A stretch of DNA of 24,033 nt from Apostichopus parvimensis (GCA_000934455.1 KN882847.1:21877-45909), one strand, 5' to 3'; positions 1 through 9,166 are shown, counted from the stretch's first letter. Notes: generated by a model not told the origin, from the sequence alone. Made by a program: numbers and translations.

Positions 1-634
1 ATATTTTGTGAATGCATCCATAATTCTGGCAACAGCTGTAAAGTGAATATCATTTAGCAATTGAATTGCACATGTCTTTGTTTTGCTTTATAATATCTAT
101 CTCACATAAAATTATCATCTCATAATAACCATTTCTCCAATAATGTTGCATGACATTTCAAATTAAGGAGACCATTAACAGCTTTTAAATTAGCAACCAT
201 TCCAATTGTTTTACAATTTCTGGGATAAATTCAACGAGAAGATTATAATATTAAAAGTAAGGCTAATGGAAAACATTTCCTGCGATGTCATCACAGACAT
301 GCACCTACTGTACCACAATCCATTCCCTTGAAGAATCAGAGGGTTTAGTCTGTGAAAAATATTACATATTCAGGGCATATATAAGTGTTTCAAATTTTGA
401 AGCTTCTGAAGTTGGACTAGCATATAAAATACTATGATGGAATCCTGTGTGAAAACAAATACCAAGCTATACATCTTTGGTCACCACAGCAGCTTGACCA
501 TTTTTCATAGCAGTTTGTGATGTGATATTGGATAAGTTATTCCTTGATATCCAGTCAACCATATATATCTCAAGTTAAGGACAAGATAATGATATGCACT
601 GGTTTTCAACTAGCAAGTTGAACTAACCCAAGGA
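1..634. other. non-coding stretch, nothing recognised
   Basis: AT-rich sequence with frequent stops in all frames. I see no exon with convincing splice borders, no RNA gene and no repeat with defined ends. It could be intergenic or intronic. Confidence 0.6.
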
Positions 635-666
635 TATGCTTAGTTTCCTTCCTTAAACTAAGCATA
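635..666. repeat. perfect 12-bp hairpin with 8-nt loop
   Basis: TATGCTTAGTTT (635-646) is followed by the loop CCTTCCTT and then the exact reverse complement AAACTAAGCATA (655-666). A smaller hairpin, CAACT-AGCA-AGTTG, lies just upstream at about 608-621. The stem is too short for a typical animal pre-miRNA and stops abruptly at 634/667. No function can be assigned; it may be a relic of a small palindromic repeat or chance. Confidence 0.7.
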
Positions 667-1387
667 GTAGTAATTATTGTTTGACAAATTGACACCGGAA
701 TATGAACCTTGAATCGATGAATCACTGGTTAGAACCTGTCACTATGTACAGTACAGTAGTCTCGATCAATGGATGGAACAATGTTTTAGCAAAAAATGCA
801 ATTGCAAAAATATAAATAGAAGAATCGTAAAATGAACTTGGAAAAAATCAAGCCATCGATCCTGTGACCTCAGTGATACAAAGCCAAGTCATAACTTGGT
901 GCCTATCTATTTATATTGTTAACAGTCATTCAGTATATCGTCCACATATTTTGACAATGCCAACAAATTGCTAGGACTGTTCACAAATACTTTCTTAGTG
1001 ATTCTATATCTCCACATCACTATCAGAGAATGTTCTAGCAAGTTTTATTCAAATTAAAGCGTTTCATTGAGGAAAGAAACTTGAAGGGTTGGTTGTAAAA
1101 TATTTGTTGAAGTTTGGACATGTGTGACCATTAGTTCACTGTCTAGCATATTCTGGGAGCAATTACTGATAAGCTTTAAGGTAGCTCATAGCATGGAATT
1201 GTAAATTTCCAGACAATATTGAGAAAGATGACACCTACTACGTTTGTCCATACAATTAGCTCTCACACGTACATGATAGGCAACATGTGTGTGCTGCTAA
1301 CAATGTGTGACCTAAGCTTCAGAAGTTCTATAATCTTTATACCTTATAGATTATACTCTAGTCAATTACTGTTTACTGCCCTCTTTC
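667..1387. other. non-coding stretch
   Basis: AT-rich sequence without a supported gene. It contains one half of a small dispersed repeat at 1099-1154, described separately. Confidence 0.55.
1099..1154 (+). repeat. short dispersed repeat, copy 1
   Basis: This segment aligns by eye with 10483-10538 in the same orientation. Shared pieces are TTGTTGAAGT, CATGTGTGACCA and TCTAGCATATT, in the same order and with nearly the same spacing. Similarity fades on both sides, so this looks like a fragment of an older interspersed element rather than a complete one. The family is not recognised. Confidence 0.5.
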
Positions 1388-1573
1388 TCAAGTATTCATC
1401 ATCCAAAAGTTTATTTTGTACAAAGTATTATCGTGACGATATAAATACGTCCACATTTTCAATCCTTCAGGCATCTTGCCTCTTTGGACTTTCCAGTATC
1501 CACCTTTAGGACGAATTTTGACAGTATTTCTGTACTTACGTACCCCTCTTTCAATGGCAATATAGTTGACAGG
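1388..1573 (-). other. open minus-strand frame, possible dead coding fragment
   Basis: A 61-residue stop-free minus-strand frame sits between an upstream TAA and a TGA at 1388-1390. It reads with protein-like composition, for example the stretch RPKGGYWKVQRGKMPEGLKM. It has no usable upstream start and no good acceptor, and I do not recognise a family. Stop-free runs of this length are expected by chance in 24 kb, so this is weak. A decayed transposon or retrocopy fragment shared with 1756-1950 is the alternative. Confidence 0.12.
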
Positions 1574-1755
1574 TTATCAGTTTGTTGGCCAGGCAATGAA
1601 TTTTTAGCATGCCAAAAGAAAAATTGATAGAATTGCATGCTCTTCAGAAGTAATTTTTTGAAGATTCTGGCTTACCTAATTGTTAGCTATCTGGAGTGGC
1701 AGTATACTGATGACCTACTGATTCACTATAGGTATAGTCTTAACCCTTGAGTGCT

Positions 1756-1950
1756 TTATTTTGGATCCAGAAAGACCAGCTTATCTCGACCAGCAATTAT
1801 TCTAGCATGCCAGTTATATTGCTTCAGGGTAGTCTGTATAGTAAACTGTTGCAATCTGTTGATCATGAAGCCAAGCTCTTTGATTGAGGTAGTGGTCGTG
1901 ACCCATGTCATTCCACTTTTTAGTTTGCTATTTTTCCTGACTTTAACGTT
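1756..1950 (-). other. open minus-strand frame, possible dead coding fragment
   Basis: A 64-residue stop-free minus-strand frame ends at a TAA (1756-1758) and includes the stretch WHARIIAGRDKLVFLDPK. It lies just upstream, in the minus sense, of the 1388-1573 frame but in a different reading frame. If both belonged to one coding unit, it would be frameshifted and interrupted. No family recognised and no splice signals seen. Chance is a real possibility. Confidence 0.12.
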
Positions 1951-1968
1951 TTAAGTTGTTTTAATTGA

Positions 1969-2013
1969 CCTCCTCCCACCTCCCCCCCCCCTTTCACCCC
2001 TCCCATCTCCCAA
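1969..2013 (+). repeat. C-rich low-complexity tract
   Basis: Pyrimidine-rich run dominated by C, including ten consecutive C at 1982-1991. A similar but shorter tract lies at 2901-2926. No gene-related role can be read from it. Confidence 0.8.
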
Positions 2014-4379
2014 CACTCATATAAAAGAGGTCAATATATCGTTGCTAAGGTACCGATCACGAATATTGTCTTGGTTTCCGTGGTTACGTATCTCTAAGGG
2101 CATCGCTCCTCTTACAGTGTACCTTTCCTGTTCTAATTTCTAACGGTTTGCTGATGGCCATAATTCCGGCAAAATGCTCCCAGGTTTTGGATAATTTGAT
2201 GTTCTCTCATGATGCAGTGACCACAAATCCATTAACACAATTCCGTCCTGCTTGGAAGTTAAGTGCTCCAAAGTTTGTCCCAGGGAGATTTGTCAACATT
2301 CTGGAAGTTTTTTATGAGAAGAAGAAGATATACTGTAAATATTAGAGGCCTTTCCTTTCTGCCCACTGTGACATGGCTGTGACTGTATAACTGTATGATT
2401 TGCATACACGACCTATTTAGTGCTATGTTAATTCCCCATGTTATATTGATAGACTAATAGAACTACTTTTGTGATTCAAAATGGCGGCTAGCTGTTAAGT
2501 CAGTTGTCGTCTTGCTTTTCTTATAATCTCTTTAAATTGCTATTGTTTTAAAGTGCTCATCAATGAACAATTAAACATTTCTGTTCTTTAAAACCAAATA
2601 ACCACATAAAGTGTTTATTACCAATCGATTACTTTGAGGACATTTTAATTTCATGTCCATGTCTTAAAAATATTTTAAATTATCAAAATAACTTGGAAGA
2701 CAATAGTTTCCACAATCTCTGGTCATCAAGACATATGACTGTTATACGTACATGTATACATATATTAGAAAGCTCTGTTTACACTTGAAAGGAACATTTT
2801 GGTTTATCCTCGATTGTAACATTTGGGATACCCCCCTACAGTCCATCCATACAGGTTCATGACCCCTTTATCTTTCATACTCAGGTGCAAATTTGTCGTC
2901 CACCCATCCCCCTTCCCCTCCCCCATCTTAAAATACTGTGCACGTCACAACATGTTGCAGATCACAGTCTCATGCTATTATTTTTAATCATGAGCAATGT
3001 ACGCCGGCAAAGATGCATGAAACAAGTCGACCATTCCTCGCCGAGGAAACAACACTTTTTACAACCTGTTCTTTCTAAGATATCTTTACACTCTCGTTTG
3101 TTCACTTTAACATTATCTTCTGAGTTCCTGGGTTCAGTCATCCCTTGGAAAAGTTTACCACATTGCACTCATTAAACTAATTGTGCCCCAAAGCTGTTTG
3201 TTTGCAAGACTCGTTGACTGACAGCTGCGCGTTTGTTTCTGCGATTGCTTTCGGGGTTTTCGTTCTCCATTTCCTTCAATCCGTTCCATGCTTTTATTAT
3301 CGATACAGTTGATGATCGATACCATTGACGAGAAACAAGAATTGGCCTCTGATTAACCCTGACTTTAAAAGCATGTCTATATCTTGAAACTTAAACTGAG
3401 ACTGATGGATGACCGACCCTCAGTCACATGACATTTTACATTTGAAATAAATTTGACATGGGTGAAAAAATTCTGACTGAAATGTCACTCAACGAAAGGA
3501 TATTTTAACTTTTAATCGTAATTTAAGTTTACTTGTTCACATATTTCATTCTATAGTTGATACATGTTAAACACAACCTTGAGATGTATATTAACACTGA
3601 CCTGGCATATTTACCTATCTCCACACAATGGTAGCACATATGCTCTGAAACATCTTAGTATTAAACCTGTAATGAGTGTCTTGGCTTCGATTTTTGCAAG
3701 GTATTTTCGTTTGGGTTATTATTTTACTTATAAATATCTAACCATTCTGAAATTTTAAGCGCTAAAGTATCAAAACAAATTATGTATAACTTAAAAGATT
3801 ATTGCTAAACAAATCAAAAGTAAAGTATGAAATGTTTCCCGAAAGGTAATGAGGGCAGTATTGAAAAACTTAGCATGCATAGACTCTGGATGTGTGACCT
3901 GATTAATTCGCTTTGGCTTTGGCTTTGAAGACATTGTTGCTATATACTGCCGTGTTAAACGAATCTAACCTTAATAGTAATTACCAACTGTGCATTCTGC
4001 GTTATAGTCATTGCCGACTTTGCAATCCGCTGTCCCCTCATAATTTTGAAAGGTCGGTGAGAGTGACTCCATAGTTTTGCCTTTCGGGAAACCAAAAGCA
4101 ACATTTATTTCCCCAATCAAATTTGACAGTTGCCCACTTTAATTAGAGATTAATATGAAAGCTGCTTAACAAACTATACATTCATCTCCAAATGTATGAT
4201 AGGTAAATACTCCAACTACTTAATATCCTCCCAACTACAATTTCCCGTTCTATTCCTAGGTTCACTGGTTTGCAACAAACCTTTTCCTCGGCCTCCATCT
4301 CTCATTCGTTAACTTCACTTGTTTATTTAAAAATTACAAGGCATCCAAATAAAAAACTAAAAAACTAGCAGATGCCAAA
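2014..4379. other. non-coding stretch, no gene recognised
   Basis: This 2.4-kb stretch is AT-rich and has no supported exon. It holds a pyrimidine tract at 2901-2926, a short CpG-containing patch near 3215-3260 with overlapping TGACAG and CAGCTG motifs, and three near-tandem CTTTGG hexamers at 3911-3928. The short ATG frames here lack recognisable motifs and are best treated as chance. Confidence 0.55.
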
Positions 4380-4560
4380 CTGGAGGCTTCTGCTTTTCAT
4401 GCTTTATGTAAACACCTTCGCGGTCACCTTTCCGCTCGGGCTGTTTTTCATCCGTGGCAATAAGAGTCTCGGGGAAATGCTTTATTCCTTCGGAGACGTA
4501 TAAACGAGCATCTCGCCCCAGCATTTTCTCCTCGAGAACCGTGGCATTTATTTAGATAGG
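4380..4560. promoter_or_regulatory. GC-richer block, possible cis-regulatory element
   Basis: About 180 bp less AT-rich and richer in CpG than its surroundings. It contains TGTAAACA, a good match to the forkhead consensus, near 4405. No open frame with splice sites explains it. An enhancer or other conserved non-coding element is an inference from composition only. Confidence 0.2.
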
Positions 4561-4667
4561 AAATGATCTCGCCATGCTTCAAGTTCATTTATAAGTGTTT
4601 GTAATTTGCGTATCAAGGTTCGAGGAGCTAGGGAATGTCCCTTACGGCCTTCTGGCATCTTCTCGAT

Positions 4668-4991
4668 TTACATCGTTTAAAATCCTCTAGGTTTCTTCCA
4701 TTTATTGGTTCATCATTACTGAAAGTATTCCGTGAAATCCTCGCTATATATGGATCTTTTTTCTTTTTCTTTCTCTTTGTTTTTTTATTTACTACATTAA
4801 TTAGCATGGCATAAATAAGATGTACATCGATTAAAATCCTCAAGGCTTCTTCGATTTATTGGTTCATCATTAGTGAAAGTATTCCGTGAAATCCTGGCTA
4901 TATATACAAAGTTAGGACTTTTTATTCTTTCTCTTTCGCTTTTTTTTATATTTACTTCATTAATTATCATGGCATAAATATTAAGATAAGG
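4668..4991 (+). repeat. diverged tandem duplication, two units of about 154-163 bp
   Basis: Unit 1 (about 4668-4821) and unit 2 (about 4822-4991) share, in order, ACATCG, TTAAAATCCT, ATTTATTGGTTCATCATTA, GTGAAAGTATTCCGTGAAAT, GCTATATAT, a T-rich run, CATTAATTA and CATGGCATAAATA. They differ by substitutions and by the length of the T-rich middle, so the offset grows from 154 bp at the start to 163 bp at the end. The minus-strand ATG frames over the two units resemble each other only because the DNA is duplicated; they are not evidence of genes. Confidence 0.9.
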
Positions 4992-4999
4992 TGTGTAGA

Positions 5000-5616
5000 T
5001 CAAAAGATAGACCTTCGACTGGGAATATGTACAGCAACTGTAACATTCACAGACACCTCAATATCACATAAGCAGTGAAGGAAATATGTATTTGAAACAT
5101 TTTCTGTTATGTTCATTTCAAACCGTAGTCTGAGTGCAAAGTGTTATTCCATGCAGATTAATTACATAATGTCATATAACAGCATTAGTCTTAAGTTTCA
5201 GTTGGTTCCTTCAATGCAAGGCTGCTCATATATTTGACAGTACAGTTCACTTGTTCACCATTGGAGAAAGCGTGCCGGATCAGGAGTTAAAGAACGAACA
5301 GGGAAGCATTGCGCAAGCATGAAAAGGTCATAATGATTGTTTACAAGTAACCGTGTGAGGACTCCTGCAGCTGTATGCCCAGTTAATACACATAATAGTA
5401 AATTTATATACTATGGTGATATACTGTGTTGTAATTGTATGGTGTACCCTTTCCACGACGACTACCGGTAGATTGTTCACAGGGAACTTTTTCTTCTCCG
5501 AAATTTTTAAATGGACGATAGAATCGTCGTGCTAGCAATGTAATGTTTAAATAAAATATTACCACTCTGTAGACTCTTGCTGTTGTGAGATGTATTATTC
5601 TTCCATACAAGGTGTA
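5000..5616. other. non-coding stretch
   Basis: No exon, RNA gene or repeat with defined ends is visible between the tandem duplication and the TTAA-flanked MITE. Confidence 0.55.
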
Positions 5617-5985
5617 ATTTAAGGGTGTGAAGACTCCCGCTAAAAGAAATGTCTAATGCGGGTAATCTGACCTAGTTTCGAATGAGTTGTAACAGAAGTG
5701 TTAGACACCACCATCAATCCCAGAAAATACGCACACAGCTTGCTACCGTCGGTAATTAGACACTAGTGTACAGTCAGTACATACAGCTACGGTCAATACC
5801 CACAGCACAGTGTACAAACGGTACAGCTATGGACATCTCAGGTTCAGCTAAAGATAACAAGGTATCACGTTCATTTCTGTCTGCATTTTGTAGCGACAAG
5901 CAGAAAACTTTACTTGCAAGCAGCAGAAAAGTTAACTTTTTCAGATGGCCGCACGCGGTTTGGGGCGAGTCTTCAATGCCTTTAA
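5617..5985 (+). mobile_element. TTAA-flanked MITE, copy 1
   Basis: This ~365-bp non-autonomous element is present again in reverse complement at 11671-12038, about 90% identical by eye. Its ends form an imperfect inverted repeat: the left end reads TTAAGGGTGTGAAGACTC, and the right end read inward is TTAAAGGCATTGAAGACTC. TTAA at both outer edges of both copies suggests a TTAA target duplication, as made by piggyBac-type transposases. The internal sequence has no transposase motifs; the ATG frame at 5766-6008 runs past the end and is not a gene. Assignment to piggyBac rests on the TTAA alone. The left edge seems to have lost one base relative to the other copy. Confidence 0.82.
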
Positions 5986-6000
5986 GGCAGGAAATCGGTA

Positions 6001-6012
6001 GTGTCTAGACAC
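6001..6012. repeat. 12-bp perfect palindrome
   Basis: GTGTCTAGACAC is its own reverse complement and lies just outside the right end of the MITE. It may be chance or a protein-binding site. Confidence 0.4.
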
Positions 6013-6215
6013 ACAAAATTCGCAAAATCACAGCAGGTTATAAGCTATGTAGAACAACAAAGGATAAGATAGTGGTGTCTGCATGCATGAATTACGTGCT
6101 CTCACAGTATCACAGATTTCAGCTGTGAGCGCAGGTATGCGTGTATGCAGGTATGCGGAAGTGACGCACTAGTAATCGGGCATTCACATTTTAATATTGA
6201 TCACCCATGTGGGCT

Positions 6216-6230
6216 CAGGGATTCTCCCTG
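6216..6230. promoter_or_regulatory. NF-kappaB-like palindromic motif
   Basis: CAGGGATTCTCCCTG has 6-bp arms, and its core GGGATTCTCC fits the kappaB consensus GGGRNNYYCC. A single isolated motif in non-coding DNA is weak evidence of function. Confidence 0.15.
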
Positions 6231-6363
6231 AAAAGAGGAACAAGATTGTGGCGTCTGATCCTGAGTATGCCAGCGTTCTCATATATTACAATCTTGATTG
6301 CCCTTGGGAGATCAGATCCTCGTTGCGTCCTCAAATGTGAACAAGCCCCATGTCTTTATATGT

Positions 6364-6430
6364 GGAGTGTTAGCTCAGTGGTTAACGCCGGTGCCTTCCA
6401 ATCATAAGGTCCCCGGTTCGAGTCACTCCA
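6364..6430 (+). promoter_or_regulatory. tRNA-like SINE head with internal Pol III A and B boxes
   Basis: GGAGTG (6364-6369) can pair with CACTCC (6424-6429), as in an acceptor stem, and CCTT/AAGG can form an anticodon-like stem. The 3' side of the T-stem is missing: the B-box runs straight into the acceptor-like strand, making the unit about 66 nt, shorter than a working tRNA. This is therefore a decayed tRNA-like promoter and not a tRNA gene. Confidence 0.8.
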
Positions 6431-6588
6431 AGATTAATGTTTGGCGTCCAGTTACAGAGTTGTTGACAATTGACAATTCATAATCATGGACGTTTAATAT
6501 GGATGTAAGAGGCTGATTTCGGTCAGCTTGTGGCTTTGATAAGCCAACGAGGCTTCTTCGCAAGTTCCTGCTTGCAGGAGGATCTAAA

Positions 6589-6645
6589 ATACATACAAAT
6601 ACATACATACATACATACACACATACATACATGCATACATATACT
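6589..6645 (+). repeat. (ACAT)n microsatellite
   Basis: Imperfect ACAT/ATAC tetranucleotide run forming the SINE tail, with a few substitutions towards its 3' end. Confidence 0.9.
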
Positions 6646-6655
6646 GTACTGAGAT

Positions 6656-6872
6656 GTTGTGTTTGCTACGAGATATACAGTACATCCGATACAATAATGC
6701 ATGGTAAAATGCCTGTTTCACATTTATAGTATTCATGTTGTGTCTAATATGAGATACAGTGATACTGTAGGACTATGTAGAGGCAATAAATGTAAGGCTG
6801 TGCCAACATTTATTCATGTTGCCAGTGTGTCTACTATATCAGATACAGTATTGGACTATGTAAATTCACTGG
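6656..6872 (+). repeat. diverged 81-bp tandem repeat, about 2.7 units
   Basis: Units start at 6656, 6737 and 6818, spaced exactly 81 bp. Each begins with GTTG and carries GATACAGT or a close variant; units 2 and 3 also share GACTATGTA, and TATTCATGTTG spans the unit 2-3 boundary. Units 2 and 3 are closer to each other than either is to unit 1. It starts right after the SINE tail. The short ATG frame over it (6701-6892) is a by-product of the repeat. Confidence 0.7.
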
Positions 6873-8040
6873 TAATTTTAGCCAGTATGTAATCCCGATT
6901 TTAAGGTTTGTTGCAAGACCGTATCGTAAAAGGTTGCTGGTTTTATTTTTCGAGGAAGGCCTGGCTAGTAACTGATAAATGTTGACCTTCATCCTTGTAT
7001 AGTGTTGAGTCTTTGTCAACAGGTGTCAGAGAACTAACTGACCATGCATTCAAGGAGATCATTGCAGTTTACTGTGGGAATCATATTCCTACAGTAAAGT
7101 TATACCGATGGCCAGAGCAATTTATGCGTTACATCGATCATAATTTAAACCTGATACAGTGTCACAAAGTTTCTGCTAGTTTCCGTATATATCTAGTATG
7201 AATCCCCAACTGGCCATTTTAGAAAAATTCAAGGTGACTCTACTGTATATATAATACTGTATAGTTACACCATAGCATGTTTACAGTAGGCCTATACTTT
7301 CGTCAGTATTGGTATTAATTCTGGCAACTTGGATGAGTTTTATTTAGTAATGTAGTAGGTTTCAATTGAAAATCAGTGCCAAAGGTAGCTCTAATATAAC
7401 AGAGAAATTTGAAATACAATATAGTGTTAATATTGCTTCCATGGGACTCAAATGTGTCCGAGGGAATATGGCACAAAGATTCCACTTAAAAGTTATAGAA
7501 CCAATGAAATGTGTTTTAGACTCTCTCATTATGTAATCAGAGCACTTATCAGCTGATCAATACAACATACACTAATACAATAACTACAGTACACACATAC
7601 TGTCTCAATGTACACAAATGTACTTTCACTATATACACATGAATGATACAGACACATTTAAAGTTGTCTCATTGTGGTAATTTAGACAGCTTTTCAATGT
7701 CGTTAGCAAATAAGAATCTGCAGTTGAATATTTTTGAGACAATTATGTAATAAATTGTAATGATACTGGAACCTTGCATTGGTGATGATCATTAGTGTCA
7801 TCTCTGAGAGTCCATGATATCACAATAGAATGATATTATATGCTGAATATGACCTTTATGCTTCCCATATCATTTGTCTGGGCCGGAGCATTATTAATAT
7901 GATAATATTTGAATGAAAGTAACATTTGACAGCAATAAATCTAATAATTAAACCACTGTATCATTTGTGTTAATAAGGTCAGTTTCAAGTTCTATATTTT
8001 CCTATCCAAGCTTAGGGTATCTTGTTCATGAGAAGTACAC
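6873..8040. other. non-coding stretch rich in ACTGTA/TACAGT motifs
   Basis: No supported gene. Many ACTGTA or TACAGT hexamers occur, for example near 7090, 7155, 7235-7260, 7285 and 7585-7600. They continue the motif seen in the 81-bp repeat. Short frames here are interrupted and unrecognised. Confidence 0.5.
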
Positions 8041-8098
8041 ATAATAATAAATTACATTAATATAGCACTTAAAAAGAAAGCGTTTCAAAGTGCTTTAA
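8041..8098 (+). repeat. fragment of a common 'tatagcactt...aagtgcttta' interspersed motif
   Basis: ATAATAATAA is followed by ATTAATATAGCACTT, a short spacer, and CAAAGTGCTTTAAAT. The arms AGCACTT and AAGTGCTT are complementary. The layout recalls a 'tatagcgctt ... aagcgcttta' motif that I remember as widespread in marine invertebrate genomes. That recollection is the only basis for calling it interspersed. Confidence 0.4.
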
Positions 8099-8245
8099 AT
8101 GAGATGAAAGATCTTGTTAGAACATCCTGATCCACAGCTATGATTACATGTCAATCATTCAGGTTTTAAGACCTAAAATGTGTTTTGCAATATAAACTAC
8201 TACCTTAAATATTAAAAATGGATGCTTTCCTTCTAAAATAACCCC

Positions 8246-8301
8246 AAATCTAGTGAATTGAGTGAATAAATCTAGTGAATCTAGTAAATAAATCTAGTGA
8301 A
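8246..8301 (+). repeat. 22-bp tandem repeat, 2.5 units
   Basis: Units start at 8246, 8268 and 8290. Each begins AAATCTAGTGAA; the first two continue TTGAGTGAAT and TCTAGTAAAT, and the third is partial. It is followed by an AT-rich run at about 8317-8337. Confidence 0.9.
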
Positions 8302-8597
8302 AGAGATATCCCAAATTTTTTATATATATTTTTTTATAACTCATTTATTTGTTTTATCGCCAATTGTGTACAAACAAAAGACTTAACAAAGTAATATAAC
8401 ACTTACCAAAGTTAGCACTGACCAAGGAGCTACTGACACACACAACTATTATGCAACAGATTACAGTGCTAACTTTCCATTGATATCTCCAGCCTGCCAG
8501 TGACTGGCATATTCCATACCATTCAAATACAAGATTTGCATAGGTCTGCACGGACAGCTCTTGGAGTTCTTCTCAGTCGTTCCATCACGATGCATTA

Positions 8598-8605
8598 ATG
8601 TATAT
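8598..8605 (+). repeat. left 8-bp target-site duplication of the hAT-type MITE
   Basis: ATGTATAT directly abuts the element's CAGGGG end and matches ATGTAGAT on the right side in 7 of 8 positions. Confidence 0.8.
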
Positions 8606-8959
8606 CAGGGGTTCCATAACTTTATCCCCCCACGAACCCACTGTCGATGTCAGAGTTGTCCACGAACCCCCAACTTTCGAGACACGATATGAGTCTTTAT
8701 TATACTATAATATGCATAACAGCCTGTGTCTGTTTCATAATTCAGTTATTTATCACATGCACGGTACGGTACTTGTATGGAACGCGAAAAGAGTTTGTCC
8801 ATAGATACGACTTTTGTACATTACTAAATTATATGATATATCAGATTTTAGTTCAACAAAAACTACTCTAGTTTTGACTTTCAGAAACGTCTCACGAACC
8901 CCCTGGGATGGAATCATGCACCCCTTGGGGGTTCATGCACCCCAGTTAGGGAACCCCTG
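8606..8959 (+). mobile_element. non-autonomous hAT-type MITE
   Basis: This 354-bp element has terminal inverted repeats: CAGGGGTTCCATAACT at the left and CAGGGGTTCCCTAACT read inward from the right (15 of 16 match). An 8-bp duplication flanks it (8598-8605 and 8960-8967). The CAGGGG end together with an 8-bp duplication is characteristic of the hAT superfamily. Subterminal ACGAACCC repeats recur at about 8632, 8662 and 8893, as expected for transposase-binding motifs. The internal part is AT-rich and carries no transposase; the short frames at 8598-8871 have no hAT motifs. It ends only 93 bp before the exon at 9053. Confidence 0.92.
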
Positions 8960-8967
8960 ATGTAGAT
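8960..8967 (+). repeat. right 8-bp target-site duplication of the hAT-type MITE
   Basis: ATGTAGAT follows the GGAACCCCTG end of the element and matches the left copy with one substitution, consistent with an old insertion. Confidence 0.8.
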
Positions 8968-9052
8968 TGTTGTTCGATGCAAAAGTATATGTTGCAAAAT
9001 TAAAATCACATGACAATGTATAAGAATTTCTGTCTGTTCAACTTCTTCACAG

Positions 9053-9166
9053 GGAAGTGCGGAATCCTTATCGAGTGTCAAGAATCAGATCAACGAAGCT
9101 GCTCTGAAACCGGTCTATGAGGAACTCAGACGGCTAGCAGAGGAAGTCAGTCTTGCCAAAGGATTG
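9053..9166 (+). CDS. internal coding exon of an unidentified gene (helical/coiled-coil-like segment)
   Basis: A pyrimidine-rich tract ending CTTCTTCACAG (AG at 9051-9052) precedes this 114-nt segment, and an ideal donor GTAAGT follows at 9167. It is open in the frame starting at its first base, giving exactly 38 codons and phase 0 at both ends, while the frame offset by one quickly meets TGA. The peptide starts GSAESLSSVKNQINEAALKP and continues VYEELRRLAEEVSLAKGL. It is rich in Glu, Lys, Arg, Leu and Ala, with a heptad-like pattern that suggests an amphipathic helix or coiled coil; this is inference. Codon usage is less AT-biased than the surroundings, as in real coding DNA. I do not recognise the protein. 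Being a multiple of three, the exon could be skipped without shifting the frame. It is flanked by an hAT MITE 93 bp upstream and by an inverted pair of TTAA MITEs further out. Confidence 0.8.

Larger units (their letters stand above)
6360..6645 (+). mobile_element. tRNA-derived SINE with ACAT-repeat tail
   Basis: The element begins with a tRNA-like head (6364-6430), continues with a ~155-bp unrelated body, and ends in an (ACAT)n tail. This is the usual order of a tRNA-derived SINE. The head supplies RNA polymerase III promoter elements: A-box TAGCTCAGTGGTTAACGCC and B-box GGTTCGAGTC. The body contains GCTTGTGGCTTTGATAAGCC and a small hairpin GTTCCTGCTTGCAGGA near 6565. Movement would need a LINE reverse transcriptase from elsewhere. 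I see no clear target-site duplication, so the outer ends are approximate. No other copy is visible in this window. Confidence 0.85.

Noticed and set aside
1219-1509. 96-codon + strand ATG frame
   Set aside because: Unrecognised; it overlaps antisense to the more protein-like minus-strand frame at 1388-1573 and has no gene context.
2885-3175. 96-codon + strand ATG frame and overlapping minus-strand frame
   Set aside because: Starts in a C-rich low-complexity tract, no recognisable motif in either strand.
4628-5003. Two similar minus-strand ATG frames suggesting a gene pair
   Set aside because: The similarity is explained by the tandem DNA duplication; both include lysine runs from the T-rich tract.
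5766-6008. 80-codon ATG frame
   Set aside because: Lies mostly inside the TTAA MITE and runs past its end; the other MITE copy does not keep the same frame intact.
6364-6430. Functional tRNA gene
   Set aside because: The T-stem 3' side is missing, the unit is only about 66 nt, and it is followed by a SINE body and microsatellite tail.
8598-8871. Two overlapping ATG frames inside the hAT-type element
   Set aside because: Too short for a hAT transposase and no hAT or BED motifs; the element is non-autonomous.
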